Assembly (NCBI RefSeq): GCF_001886185.1
Contig: NZ_JXLA01000019.1
Coordinates: 1-64,000 of the forward strand
Direction: 5' to 3'
DNA length: 64,000 bases
DNA from: Enterococcus raffinosus
Lineage (GTDB): Bacteria > Bacillota > Bacilli > Lactobacillales > Enterococcaceae
Part shown: one piece after another, positions 24,373 through 33,674 of the stretch
Layout of the letters: each line of letters begins with the position of its first letter
Position numbering within the stretch: position 1 is the stretch's first letter
Position numbers and translations under genes: made by a program
The notes under the pieces: generated by a model
What the model was told of the DNA's origin: nothing
Databases searched by the model: none
Seen by the model: the letters and a program-made list of their open reading frames with translations, nothing else

Positions 24373-26037
24373 ATGATGTGGCAAGATCTTTTCCCTGCGC
24401 GCATCCTTGAACGGGGATATGAGTATTTTATGGCGGGAGTAGTCGATGATTTTGAGGTTCGTGAAGCACTGGTCAACGCGGTTGTTGAAGGATCTGAGCA
24501 TTACGTAGTAACGATAGAATATACAGAAGATCAAATTACAGAACTGCATTGCGATTGTCCCTATGCGGCTGAGGGAAATAATTGTAAACATATGGTGGCT
24601 GTTTTGTTCATGTGTGAGGAGCGAAATGTTTTTCATGAGCAGAATTCAGCTCAACGTTCAGATACAGCAGAGGAATTAGAAAAAATTGTGATGACGGCAG
24701 ATGAAACAATGATTCGCTCTTTTTTATTGTCCGCAATCGTTAACGATGAAAAATTAGCCCATCAGTTTGCTCGAGAATTTTTGTCTAATTATTCAGCGGA
24801 AAGTGTCCGCTATATTATAAATCAAATCGCTGATATTTTTGATACCTATGAAGACTATAGTGGGTTTATTGATTATCATAACGCTTTTACCTTTGGCGGG
24901 GATATCTTAGGGCTCTTAACAGATGAAGTCGATCCGCTGATTGAAGCGAACGACTATTCAGCTGCTTTTGAGGTTCTCGGCTATTTGGTTAATCGAGTCG
25001 ACACTGTTGAAATGGATGATTCTGGTGGGGAGATCACCATGATCCTGTCAGAATGCTTTGAAAGATGGCAAACGATTTTAGCAGAGGTGAAGCTAAACAA
25101 AAAGAAACGGATGTTTGATTGGTTCACTAAGAAACTAGCGGTTTCTGATGATGAGTACTCAAAGGAATATGTTGAGGAAATTATTCGCGTTGGGTTTCCT
25201 GAAGCTAGCTTCGTAGAGGTTAAGCTGCGGTTCGCTAAAAAAATGATTGAAGAAGCAGAGGCGATGGAAAGCTGGCGAAGGGAGTTTCAGTTATCTGAGT
25301 GGGCTGTTTTCCTTATAGAAATGATGGAACAAGAGGGAAAATCTGAAGTAGAGGTAAGGAAACAGTATACTCGCTACTGGGCGTTTAGCGAAGTTCGTAA
25401 AAAATATATCGCAAACGCACTCGCTCGAAAGGACTATTCAACGGCCATCAAGACATTGGAAGAAAGCATTAAATTGGATCATTCTTATCTAGGGTTAGTC
25501 AGTGAATATAGCCATGTGCTGAAAGCAATCTATAATACCTTAGGAGATAAGGATCGCTATCTTGACCAATTGTGGCAGCTTTTGTTAACCGATGACCCAG
25601 GGAATATCGAAATTTTCCGTGAATTAAAGGCAAATTATACAAAAGAAGAATGGCCAGCTGCTAGGCAACGAATTTATTCAGCGTTAGAAGGAAAAGACTT
25701 TATGGATCGTCTCTATTTAGAAGAAAAAGATTATGAGCAATTAATGACGTATGTTGAAGATTCCCTTGAATTGTATAAGGTACGTGAGCATTTTGACTTA
25801 TTGAAAGACAGATTTCCTGAAAGAATGCTAGATAAATATGAGAAAGAATTACGGCAATTAGCAGCCCCTGTATCGAATCGTCAAAAGTATCGTGCGATCG
25901 CTGATCTAATGAAGGGAATGACGAAGATTTCTGGCGGAAATCTTCGAGGAAAGCGTCTGATGCAGGAATTCAAGACGAATTATCCGAGAAGAAAAGCGAT
26001 GCTGGATGAACTAAGTAAGCTAAAATCTCTGTATTAA
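24373..26037 (+). CDS. SWIM zinc-finger protein
   Basis: This 554-residue protein has a SWIM zinc finger at about residues 56-80 (CDCPYAAEGNNCKHM, pattern CxC...CxH), which binds DNA or protein. The rest (100-554) is helical and acidic, with TPR-like stretches near 330-420. Many SWIM proteins neighbour an SNF2 helicase; none is here. The gene ends at a very strong terminator. The molecular function is not known. Confidence 0.8.
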   Translation: MMWQDLFPARILERGYEYFMAGVVDDFEVREALVNAVVEGSEHYVVTIEYTEDQITELHCDCPYAAEGNNCKHMVAVLFMCEERNVFHEQNSAQRSDTAEELEKIVMTADETMIRSFLLSAIVNDEKLAHQFAREFLSNYSAESVRYIINQIADIFDTYEDYSGFIDYHNAFTFGGDILGLLTDEVDPLIEANDYSAAFEVLGYLVNRVDTVEMDDSGGEITMILSECFERWQTILAEVKLNKKKRMFDWFTKKLAVSDDEYSKEYVEEIIRVGFPEASFVEVKLRFAKKMIEEAEAMESWRREFQLSEWAVFLIEMMEQEGKSEVEVRKQYTRYWAFSEVRKKYIANALARKDYSTAIKTLEESIKLDHSYLGLVSEYSHVLKAIYNTLGDKDRYLDQLWQLLLTDDPGNIEIFRELKANYTKEEWPAARQRIYSALEGKDFMDRLYLEEKDYEQLMTYVEDSLELYKVREHFDLLKDRFPERMLDKYEKELRQLAAPVSNRQKYRAIADLMKGMTKISGGNLRGKRLMQEFKTNYPRRKAMLDELSKLKSLY

Positions 26038-26051
26038 ACAGAAAAAAAGAG

Positions 26052-26096
26052 AAACGGCCAAATCCGATAGACTCCATCGGATTTGGCCGTTTATTA
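26052..26096. terminator. Strong bidirectional terminator
   Basis: A 17-base perfect stem (AAACGGCCAAATCCGAT and its complement) with a seven-base loop separates the SWIM gene from the convergent nuclease-like gene. Confidence 0.92.
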
Positions 26097-26120
26097 ATGT
26101 TCCTTATTAAAAGATCGCTT

Positions 26121-27128
26121 TTAATAACACTTGGCACAAGGCGTTAACCCACGAGCTTGTGCTTCTTCTAGTGTGGCAGGCGAGTAAGTGCCGTTGCCGC
26201 ATTTATGGGTGTGGTATTTACTACCGGTTGGAGTGATATAGACGGTCTGCCCCTGTGCGGCTTCCGCCGCTTGTGCTTGCTGCTGGGCTTGCGCTTCTGC
26301 CTCTGCTTGCGCCTGTGCTGCTGCTTGTTGAGCAGCTACCTCTTGGGCAAGACGTTCCTCCTCGGCTTTCTTGGCTGCTTCGGCTTCCTCAGCGAGTCGT
26401 TTCTGTTCCGCTTTTCTAGCCGCTTCCGCTTGTTCTGCGGCTTGCTTTTCCGCCGCTTCTTTTGCAGCCTGTTCCTTTTGCAGCCGTTCTTCTTCCGCTT
26501 TTTTTGCCGCTAACGCTTCTGACTGAGCCTTTTTATACTCATCTGCCGCGGCTTGACTGTACCCTTTATCACCTTGAGCATAATTTTCGATGCTCCAGAT
26601 ATTTCGTTTTTGATCTTTTGCCTGTTTTTCGGCCTTTTTAATTTTATCGAGGTATTTCGTATTCTTGCCTTTGGTGCTCGTCATCATTGCCAAACCTTCG
26701 CTTGCCAACGTTTCCTGCACTAATTTTCCATCAGCCCAAACATAAACCAACTCACGTTTTTTACTATCGCGTTTCGCACCTTTGTCATATTCAATCTGAA
26801 TTTTTTCGGCATTTTTCAACAATTCTTTGGTGCGTTCCTTCGCCTCTTGTGCATAAGGATTTTCCTTTTTCAGCTCAGGTGCCGTGATCAATAAATATTT
26901 TGCTGTGACCGTCTTGCCATTATTCAATTTAAAACGTGTTCGATCCCCATCAATATACTTCTTCACTTTTACCGTTACTTTTTTGTTTGCTGTTCGTTTA
27001 ATGCTCGCTTTCTTCTCGATCTTTGTTTTCGCTGCTTCTACCTGATATTGTTGCGTTGGTGAAGCGAATAGAAAGCTAAACAAGACAGCGAATGTAATAC
27101 CTAGCTTTACCCCAATCTTCTTTTTCAC
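26121..27128 (-). CDS. Secreted thermonuclease-like protein with altered active site
   Basis: This 335-residue protein has a signal peptide (about 1-32) and an SNase-like domain (about 50-165). An Ala/Glu/Gln/Lys coiled coil follows (about 175-295, with repeated AEEAEAAKKAEEERL-like units), then a C-terminal HxHxC...CxKC module (SKYHTHKCG to CAKCY). Aligned to staphylococcal nuclease, Asp21 (Asp62), Glu43 (Glu85) and Arg87 (Arg125) are kept. Arg35 is Lys77 and Asp40 is Thr82. Nuclease activity may therefore be weak or absent. The C-terminal Cys/His motif occurs in related secreted nucleases and may bind zinc. Confidence 0.82.
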   Translation of the reverse strand: MKKKIGVKLGITFAVLFSFLFASPTQQYQVEAAKTKIEKKASIKRTANKKVTVKVKKYIDGDRTRFKLNNGKTVTAKYLLITAPELKKENPYAQEAKERTKELLKNAEKIQIEYDKGAKRDSKKRELVYVWADGKLVQETLASEGLAMMTSTKGKNTKYLDKIKKAEKQAKDQKRNIWSIENYAQGDKGYSQAAADEYKKAQSEALAAKKAEEERLQKEQAAKEAAEKQAAEQAEAARKAEQKRLAEEAEAAKKAEEERLAQEVAAQQAAAQAQAEAEAQAQQQAQAAEAAQGQTVYITPTGSKYHTHKCGNGTYSPATLEEAQARGLTPCAKCY

Positions 27129-27435
27129 TAAGATCCCTCCAATTCCCTATTGTTTGAAAATAATGATTAATAAATATGTGTGTACTTAAATAATACTATA
27201 TATCTAAAAATAAATTAAACAAATAACTAAAATAGTTGTTTTGTCATTCTGGAAAACAAACGGTTTTTTGTGTGGAAGTAAAACGTAAAACGGAACTCAA
27301 AAAACTCTTTTCCTATTGAAAAAATAAAAATGTTGGCAACTTTTTAAGATTGTTCCTGTTATATAATATAGAGGTGAAGTTAAAAGGAAACTAAAAAGAG
27401 GATGTATAAATTAGAAGTAGAAGGAGAGAAAATCG
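27129..27435. other. AT-rich intergenic region
   Basis: About 300 bases of very AT-rich DNA between divergent genes. A good -10 box (TATAAT, 27362-27367) precedes the plus-strand gene; I find no convincing -35 at standard spacing (TTGGCA at 27333 is 23 bases away). Nothing else is supported. Confidence 0.5.
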
Positions 27436-28524
27436 ATGTTAACAAAGCCATTATCACAAATAACTATCTATACTATGGGAAGAGAAAATCTTGAAAAACG
27501 AATTTCAAAATTTTATGCAGATTCATCTGATTCAGATACTGTTATTCAATACTTGGTCGCGGTGCTGATCCGGCATTCTTTGTGCATCAGTGATTTTTCT
27601 GATTTCTGCAGTGATTTAATCAGAGAAATTCTTCTATTTGCGGAGCCAACAGATGTTCTGCGCAAATGTGGTCCGTTGTTCCAGAATTACTTTAAAGAGG
27701 AGAAAGAGTGGGCACAGGTCAAAAACCGTTTATACAAAAATAAAAATGAATACCATCGTTTTAACAATCGCTTGAGCGACTGCAAAAAATACTTATTCAC
27801 CCCAACAACACCTGTGGAGGAAACCGATGGTCAGCAATACAAGATTCTTTCCACATTTGAAGATGCAGTCGGCAAGCTTCATACATGGAGTTTGCGGGAT
27901 GCGGACTCGAATTCCTCTGGGATGAAAATTGATGCCGTCTTAGAGTTAATGAGTTCGTTAACTATTTTTGAGAAAGAAGGCATACGCCGTTTTGTTAAGC
28001 TAGAAAATTCCGATATTCAAAACTGCACCCGTCATCCAAAAATCAGAAAAGGTAAAGTCGTGGAGGAGTCTGTAAAAGTTGAGACCGCCCGCTCAAAAGA
28101 GGAAGCGCTAACAGAGTTTGACTTTAGCCATATGACAGAAGACGAAAAATTGAACTTAGTAAAGGCATTATTGCCAGAAGGAATTGTATTGACCGATACT
28201 CGGATGGAAGAACTTAAAAAGGATGAAGCAAAAGAAGACTCTACTGAAATTCCTGCTGAGACAACGCAAAAAAACGAACCAATCAGCGAATCAGCAACTG
28301 CCGCAGTAAAAGAAGCGCCCAAGACCAAATCCCAGAAATCCTCTACACCAAGACCCATGGCACTTTCAGCTGAAAAGAAGCTCCCTTATGAGAGCTACAA
28401 GAAGCCGAAAAGCGAGAAGCAAAAAGAACTCGAATATAAGGACGGGCTGATCAGGAAAGCCAAAAAAGGGACGAAGAAAGCTAAAGAAGATAAAAAGAAA
28501 AGTAGGAAACGTAAACGAAAATAA
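27436..28524 (+). CDS. Unrecognised protein with Lys-rich C-terminal tail
   Basis: This is a 362-residue protein of unknown family. Residues 1-225 are mixed helical with several Cys and aromatic residues. Residues 225-300 are acidic, and the last 60 residues are extremely basic (ending KKKSRKRKRK), which suggests nucleic-acid or polyanion binding. No signal peptide or membrane segment. A good ribosome binding site (AAGGAGAG) precedes the start. The gene is flanked by AT-rich and gene-free DNA, unlike the rest of the window, so it may be a recent acquisition. Confidence 0.65.
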   Translation: MLTKPLSQITIYTMGRENLEKRISKFYADSSDSDTVIQYLVAVLIRHSLCISDFSDFCSDLIREILLFAEPTDVLRKCGPLFQNYFKEEKEWAQVKNRLYKNKNEYHRFNNRLSDCKKYLFTPTTPVEETDGQQYKILSTFEDAVGKLHTWSLRDADSNSSGMKIDAVLELMSSLTIFEKEGIRRFVKLENSDIQNCTRHPKIRKGKVVEESVKVETARSKEEALTEFDFSHMTEDEKLNLVKALLPEGIVLTDTRMEELKKDEAKEDSTEIPAETTQKNEPISESATAAVKEAPKTKSQKSSTPRPMALSAEKKLPYESYKKPKSEKQKELEYKDGLIRKAKKGTKKAKEDKKKSRKRKRK

Positions 28525-28888
28525 ATTGTTTACAATCATCTAGAGACACTCTCTTCAAACTGCAAAATTAAAAAAATCCCCTTTTGAAGGTTTATTTGTC
28601 ATGGAATGAAATAACTAAACAGTCATCCGTTTTTTTAAACAATGCGGATGGCTATTTCACATTCAATTGAAGCCGAATCAGTGAAAACTTGAGTGGTAGT
28701 AGAAAAAATCTGTCGACCTGAAAAACACAGAAATCCCCGTAGTTACGACAGCAGCATAAAATAATTGAAATCAAAGAGATTGTACTGGAAATCGTTGTTA
28801 TGATTGCTCGGCGATGAGGGCGTAACCCTGTGATCGACAGAAAAGTGCTTCTAAGACCAAGTGGCAACAGGTATAATTTAGGGTGGGT

Positions 28889-29045
28889 TAAATCTAAAAG
28901 AGTGGAATGTAAATGTCATTGCCGTAGAGAAAGTATTTCCTGGGGCTTATCTAATTTAAAATAGTGGAATGTAAATTTCCCTGACGCTTCAACACCTACG
29001 CCTAGCCCAGGCATCTAAATCTAAAACAATGAATGGAACGCAAAT
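28889..29045. repeat. Three degenerate direct repeats, about 64-bp period
   Basis: Copies at 28889-28914, 28952-28976 and 29017-29045 share the core AATYTAAAA..AGTGGAATGTAAAT (third copy diverged). The starts are 63 and 65 bases apart. The AGTGGAATG core resembles the L arm of the dispersed repeat family elsewhere in the window, but the rest does not. Confidence 0.55.
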
Positions 29046-29137
29046 TATGTTATCACACAACCAATTCACCCAGAAAATTTCTCCAATTCCAAAGCACTAA
29101 CCCCATAAAAAATCTACAGCCACCATCGCAAAAACAC

Positions 29138-29166
29138 TTTTACCAGCTGGAGAGTGTTTTTTTGTC
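29138..29166 (+). terminator. Terminator-like hairpin
   Basis: AACACTTTTACCAGCTGGAGAGTGTT: AACACTT pairs with GAGTGTT, followed by seven T. It stands upstream of the response regulator. Confidence 0.55.
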
Positions 29167-29264
29167 TCTTTATTTATTCCTAAACTCTGAAACTTTCATC
29201 CGAAACGTGGGTGATCTTTGCTAAAATTAAGAATAAAACCATTATTTTTATAAGGAGAAGACCG

Positions 29265-29966
29265 ATGCAGGAGAAAATAAAGGTATTGATCATTGATGAT
29301 GATCAAGAGCTGTGCTCGATTATTGAACGGTATTTGACGCGTGCTGAGTATGAGGCGGCGTTTGCTCATACGGGTGCGGGCGGATTGAAAATGGCCTTAA
29401 CAGGGGAGTATCACTTGATCGTATTGGATATTATGCTGCCGCAAATTGACGGGTTGAGCATTCTAACAGAGATTCGCAAGGAGAGTGTGGTGCCGGTCTT
29501 GATGTTGACAGCAAAGAACGAGGAGGCGGATAAGATTCGCGGCCTGCAGCTGGGTGCGGATGATTATTTGACGAAGCCTTTTAGCATGGCGGAGCTGATG
29601 GCTCGGATTGATTCGCTGGTTCGGCGCTACACAACCTTTAATCGTGCAGCGGCAGGAGGAAAGACGCTGACGTTAAATCACTTGTCCTTCGATACGCAGA
29701 CGCGAATCGTTTTATTGAATGAGGAGTCGCTGGAATTGACTGGAAAAGAGTTCGATCTTTTGTACTTTTTGGCTTCCCATAAGGGGCAAATTTTTACGAA
29801 GCGGCAAATATACCAGCAGGTTTGGGGCGATGAGTATGCTTTTGATGATAGTAATATCATGTCCTTTATCAGCAAGCTGCGGAAGAAAATCGAGCCGGAC
29901 CCGACGCAGCCTTTCTTCATTCAAACCGTTCGCGGTGTCGGCTATCGGTTTAACCAGGAGGGATAG
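29265..29966 (+). CDS. OmpR-family response regulator
   Basis: This 233-residue regulator has a receiver domain (phospho-acceptor Asp55 in LIVLDIMLP, Lys in LTKPF) and a C-terminal winged helix (about 135-230, ending VRGVGYRFNQEG). ATG 29265 is chosen because AAGGAG precedes it. It is four bases from the sensor kinase gene and close to a BcrAB-like transporter, so it probably controls that transporter. Confidence 0.93.
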   Translation: MQEKIKVLIIDDDQELCSIIERYLTRAEYEAAFAHTGAGGLKMALTGEYHLIVLDIMLPQIDGLSILTEIRKESVVPVLMLTAKNEEADKIRGLQLGADDYLTKPFSMAELMARIDSLVRRYTTFNRAAAGGKTLTLNHLSFDTQTRIVLLNEESLELTGKEFDLLYFLASHKGQIFTKRQIYQQVWGDEYAFDDSNIMSFISKLRKKIEPDPTQPFFIQTVRGVGYRFNQEG

Positions 29967-29969
29967 GAA

Positions 29970-30875
29970 ATGATGATTTTAAGCAGTCTTTGTCTCTTAC
30001 TGGCCGCGGCTTGTTTGTATCTGATGGCACGTCTTCGCACGAATAAGCAACAGATTGCTCAAGCAATGGAGGTTTTGGAAGATATCAGTGAAGGAAATCT
30101 TGATCGAAAAATAATTGCGGATGAAGGTTCAGACGTTGCAGCACTTTGTTTTCGTTTGAATAAAATTGTTGCAGAAATCAAGCAGCAGCTGAGTCGTCTG
30201 CAGGTTTCGGAGAAGGAATACCGCCAGCTGATCACTAGCTTGTCTCATGACGTTCGGACCCCCTTGGCTTCCTTGATTGGTTATTTAGAGGCGATTAACG
30301 ATGGTCTGGTCACGGAGGAGGAGCAGCGGGAGTATTTACAGGCTTCACAGGCAAAAGCGTTTGAATTGGAAAAATATATCGACACGCTGTTTGAATGGGT
30401 CAATCTTGAATCAGGAGAACGCCGCTATCAGTTTGAAACCCACGATGTTGCAGAGCTGCTGCGGGAAATTGTTAGTGAATGGATTCCACGGATGGAGCCG
30501 CAATTTTCCTATGATATTCAAATCTCTGAAAAGGAACTGTATTACCAGGTGGATGTCGCGGCTTTTCGTCGGATTGTTGATAATTTATTGGAAAACAGCT
30601 TGAAGCATAGTCAGGGAAATAAGCTGACGATCAAGTTGACGGAGGAAAATCAGCTGCTGCAGCTTGAAATTGGCGACAACGGCAAAGGAATTTCTGAGAA
30701 AAATCTGCCGCGTATTTTTGATCGTTTGTATAAAGGGAATGAAGCTCGCGGGTCAAAGGGCAACGGCTTGGGATTGGCAATTGTTCAAGAGCTGGTCGCC
30801 GCTCATCAGGGCACGATTACCGCCAGCAGCAAATTAGGTGAAGGAACCACCTTTTATGTCCGCTTACCAAAATAA
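29970..30875 (+). CDS. Sensor histidine kinase with minimal input domain
   Basis: This 301-residue kinase has one N-terminal membrane segment (residues 2-20) and a short HAMP-like linker (about 25-75). The H-box SLSHDVRTPL gives His93, followed by the N, G1 and G2 boxes (NLLENSLKHS, GDNGKGIS, GNGLGLAI). There is no extracellular sensor domain, so it may sense membrane events or depend on the transporter, as cell-envelope kinases do. Partner of the response regulator before it. Confidence 0.9.
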   Translation: MMILSSLCLLLAAACLYLMARLRTNKQQIAQAMEVLEDISEGNLDRKIIADEGSDVAALCFRLNKIVAEIKQQLSRLQVSEKEYRQLITSLSHDVRTPLASLIGYLEAINDGLVTEEEQREYLQASQAKAFELEKYIDTLFEWVNLESGERRYQFETHDVAELLREIVSEWIPRMEPQFSYDIQISEKELYYQVDVAAFRRIVDNLLENSLKHSQGNKLTIKLTEENQLLQLEIGDNGKGISEKNLPRIFDRLYKGNEARGSKGNGLGLAIVQELVAAHQGTITASSKLGEGTTFYVRLPK

Positions 30876-30953
30876 ACCAGCAAAAAACAAGACTTCGGCA
30901 AGGTTAGGACAAGGTAGCGTTGCTAAGCTAAAGGTATAGAAAGGATGGTCGCT

Positions 30954-31874
30954 ATGGACAACTTTATTATTAAAACAACCGCTTTGACAAAGCAATACAA
31001 TGATCAGACTGTTGTCAAAGGCGTTTCGATGGCAATTCCTAAGGGGAAGATCTATGGGCTGCTAGGTCGTAACGGTGCGGGAAAAACGACGATCATGAAA
31101 ATACTCTTAGGCTTAGCAAAGGCAAGCTCTGGGGAAGTCCGGTTATTCGGTCAAGCCCCCAGTAAACACCCGGAGGTTTATTCAAGAATTGGAAATATTA
31201 TCGAGACACCAAGCTTTTATCCGTATTTATCTGGACCTGAGAATTTGCGCGTTTTTTCTAAATTGAAGGGACAGGTCCAAAAAAATAGTGTGGAAAAGGC
31301 CTTAAAGCTGGTTGATCTGACCCAAGCGAAGCATAAACGTTTTGCGAACTATTCATTGGGAATGAAGCAGCGTTTAGGGATTGCCAATGCGCTTATGAAT
31401 GATCCGGAATTATTGATCTTGGATGAGCTAACCAACGGACTAGATCCGATCGGGATCGCGGAGATTCGTCAATTATTGAAGGAGTTGGCAGAGGTACATG
31501 GAAAAACCATTTTGATCTCCAGTCATCAGCTGTCAGAGATTGAACAAATCGCGGATATTATTGGCATCCTGCATGAAGGGGATCTGATGGAGGAATGCGA
31601 TATGAGTCAGATTGCCCAACACAATCAACGCTACATCAGTATTACTGTATCAGATGTTCATCAAGCCACTCGCTTATTGGAGGAAGCCTTAAATGTGACC
31701 AATTATACGGTAGACGAAAGTGACACGATCAAAATTTTTGATTTTACCTATGAGCCACAAGAGCTCAATCGATTGTTTGGGACAAATGGCATAGCGGTTT
31801 CTAGCTTGTTTATCGGTTCAGACAATTTAGAGGAACATTTTCGGACGATTACAGGGGGTGTTGGCATTGCTTAA
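30954..31874 (+). CDS. BcrA/LanF-like ABC transporter ATPase
   Basis: This 306-residue ATPase has Walker A GRNGAGKTT, signature YSLGMKQRLGIA, Walker B LLILDELTNGLDP and a C-terminal extension, as in bacitracin and lantibiotic self-protection transporters. ATG 30954 fits AAGGATGG; the ATG at 30945 lies within that site. The stop overlaps the permease start. Substrate inferred only from context. Confidence 0.88.
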   Translation: MDNFIIKTTALTKQYNDQTVVKGVSMAIPKGKIYGLLGRNGAGKTTIMKILLGLAKASSGEVRLFGQAPSKHPEVYSRIGNIIETPSFYPYLSGPENLRVFSKLKGQVQKNSVEKALKLVDLTQAKHKRFANYSLGMKQRLGIANALMNDPELLILDELTNGLDPIGIAEIRQLLKELAEVHGKTILISSHQLSEIEQIADIIGILHEGDLMEECDMSQIAQHNQRYISITVSDVHQATRLLEEALNVTNYTVDESDTIKIFDFTYEPQELNRLFGTNGIAVSSLFIGSDNLEEHFRTITGGVGIA

Positions 31875-32592
31875 TATCATTTCTGCTGAATGGATGAAGC
31901 TGAAACGCAATCGGATTTTCGCTGTGTGCTCGTTGTTGGCGTTATTTGCCTCTGCTTTTATGGTTTTCAAAGATTTAGTGATTGTTGAACATCCGCCAGA
32001 AAATTATCAAACGTGGATGATGAGCGTGTATGTGGTGGTAGGGGCAGTTTTGTCCATCCTGAGTGGCTTCATTATTACATTTTTGATGCAGCGAGAGTAT
32101 GAAGATCGAACGATCAACAATGTATTGACCGCTCCCACCTCAAGATTACGTTTTCTTATGGGAAAATTAGCGATCTGGTTCCTCTGGTATTTTGGGACAC
32201 TAATTGGCGTTGTCATCATTTATACGATTGGCGGCTGGCTGATCTTTGCAAATACTTTTGGTATGGCGGGGACAAAAATTTTGATAACTACCTTGCTCAA
32301 GTATTGTCTCTTAGGTTTTGTAGCAGCCGTCCCTTTGTTAACGGTAAGTGTGCTGCAGCGAAAGCTATTCTATCCAACAATCATGGTAGCTTTGGCTTTT
32401 ACGGGGATCGAAATGTTTGCCATGAATATGCCCTTCAAAATGGCGAAGCTCATTCCTTGGTCAGCGGTAGTTGTTCAAAGCTTGATGGACCTGCCCTTCA
32501 AGGATGATCTGATAACGTTTGGAAGTATCTTTTTGACAGGGATAGTGGGCTTTATTGCGGCTTATTGGTTGTTTAAAGGGCAAGATTTGTAG
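31867..32592 (+). CDS. ABC-2 type permease (BcrB-like)
   Basis: This membrane protein of about 241 residues has six hydrophobic segments and an N-terminal SAEWMKLKRNR cytoplasmic helix, as in BcrB/lantibiotic immunity permeases. The start is uncertain: TTG 31867 is eight bases from AGGGGG and is preferred; GTG 31858 and TTG 31861 are too near it. It overlaps the ATPase gene by 8 bases. Confidence 0.82.
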   Translation: MLNIISAEWMKLKRNRIFAVCSLLALFASAFMVFKDLVIVEHPPENYQTWMMSVYVVVGAVLSILSGFIITFLMQREYEDRTINNVLTAPTSRLRFLMGKLAIWFLWYFGTLIGVVIIYTIGGWLIFANTFGMAGTKILITTLLKYCLLGFVAAVPLLTVSVLQRKLFYPTIMVALAFTGIEMFAMNMPFKMAKLIPWSAVVVQSLMDLPFKDDLITFGSIFLTGIVGFIAAYWLFKGQDL

Positions 32593-32673
32593 CGTAAAGA
32601 ATGAAATAGTTATTCGCGTAGTTTTATAGTAAAAGGGAAAAAACTATTAAAAAAACGTTTGTCGAAGTACGCC

Positions 32674-32704
32674 CTTCTATTTTAAAAAGATGGGCGGCTT
32701 TTTT
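32674..32704 (+). terminator. Terminator after the transporter operon
   Basis: CGCCCTTCT pairs with AGATGGGCG (near-perfect), followed by a T-run. Confidence 0.72.
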
Positions 32705-32790
32705 GTATTTGATTGTCCCTTCGTTGCATGATACCTTAATTAGTAAAGTGATCTGTTCCTGAGTTAGAGGGGCGTGACAGAGGAGGAGCT

Positions 32791-33174
32791 ATGGAAAATT
32801 CAGTGATGCAGCAACGTATCAACGGGTTTAAAACGTTTGGGGAAACGCTAAAGGGAGCGAAAGTTTATTTTCGCGAAGATTGGGAAGTACTTTATTTTGA
32901 TTTGCAGGGCAAGATGTTCGGGATGATGAGTGATCAGGCGAGCGAGGATGCGATTATTACCTTGAAAAACTTGCCGGAAAAAAATGAAGAGCTGCGGGAG
33001 ATTTATTCCGGGACAGTGATTCCGGGATACTACACGAACAAAAATCATTGGAACTCTATCAAGCTGGCCAGCGACGAGTTGTCGGATGACGCGATTCAGC
33101 AACTGATAGAAACTTCGTATCAGCTAGTCTATCAGAAGCTGACGAAGAAACAAAAAGCGGAAATTGAAGCATAA
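32791..33174 (+). CDS. MmcQ/YjbR-family protein
   Basis: This 127-residue protein has the MmcQ/YjbR fold pattern: a strand with GKMFGMMSD, then IPGYYTNKNHWNSIKL and a C-terminal helix pair. Family members are called DNA-binding by structural analogy; the role is not settled. GGAGGAG precedes the start and a bidirectional terminator follows. Confidence 0.78.
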   Translation: MENSVMQQRINGFKTFGETLKGAKVYFREDWEVLYFDLQGKMFGMMSDQASEDAIITLKNLPEKNEELREIYSGTVIPGYYTNKNHWNSIKLASDELSDDAIQQLIETSYQLVYQKLTKKQKAEIEA

Positions 33175-33177
33175 AAA

Positions 33178-33211
33178 AATGGCGCTGCTGAATTAGGCAG
33201 CGTCATTTTCA
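33178..33211. terminator. Bidirectional terminator
   Basis: ATGGCGCTGC pairs with GCAGCGTCAT, A-run before and T-run after; it serves the convergent genes on both sides. Confidence 0.78.
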
Positions 33212-33486
33212 TTTTTATTTTCTGACCAATGCAGGGCAAGGTAGTAGCCGGTAATGCCCATACCAATTAAAAAGCAGGCGGCATCAAAACTATTCACATC
33301 TGGTTTGAAAAGTGCGTAAAGGATGACGACGACCAGCCAATTTGCTATTCCCCATAGGACATTTGTGGAGGCAGAAGCTGGTTTTTTCCAAGGAACATCC
33401 CATCTTTCAGCGGTGATCCCTTTGACAAAGTGGGGAACACCATTTGCAAACAGCATACCCAAAACGATACAAATAATTGAATCCAT
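33193..33486 (-). CDS. Small membrane protein of unknown function
   Basis: This 97-residue protein has three hydrophobic segments (about 2-20, 45-62, 68-86) and a charged C-terminal tail (SENKNENDAA). AGAGGGAG precedes the start. I do not recognise a named family; similar small proteins with the motif MLFANGVPHFVKG are common in Firmicutes. The 3' end lies within the shared terminator. Confidence 0.7.
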   Translation of the reverse strand: MDSIICIVLGMLFANGVPHFVKGITAERWDVPWKKPASASTNVLWGIANWLVVVILYALFKPDVNSFDAACFLIGMGITGYYLALHWSENKNENDAA

Positions 33487-33674
33487 TGTGATCTTCTCCC
33501 TCTAAAGTGTTCAATCAGTAGTATACCTCTTTTCCGCATTTTTTTCTGCCTTATCTGAAAAGTATTTCTTTTAAAGTGAGCAGAGGATTTAACAGATAGA
33601 AGAAGTTGATGGTAAGGTAGAAATTGAAACGTGCTCCATGATTGATGGAGCGGTTAAATAAAAGGAGGATTTTG

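Larger units (their letters stand above)
28525..29264. other. 740-bp region with no supported gene
   Basis: This long gap contains a weak hairpin after the orphan gene (CCTT/AAGG near 28577), a CATCCG/CGGATG hairpin near 28625-28650, and three degenerate direct repeats (see the repeat entry). Near 29140-29165 there is a short hairpin-like AACACTTTT...GAGTGTTTTTTT that could terminate transcription. No coding sequence is convincing. Confidence 0.5.

Noticed and set aside
26205-26513. Leu/Phe-rich membrane-like reading frame
   Set aside because: It is the antisense of the Ala/Glu coiled coil in the nuclease-like gene.
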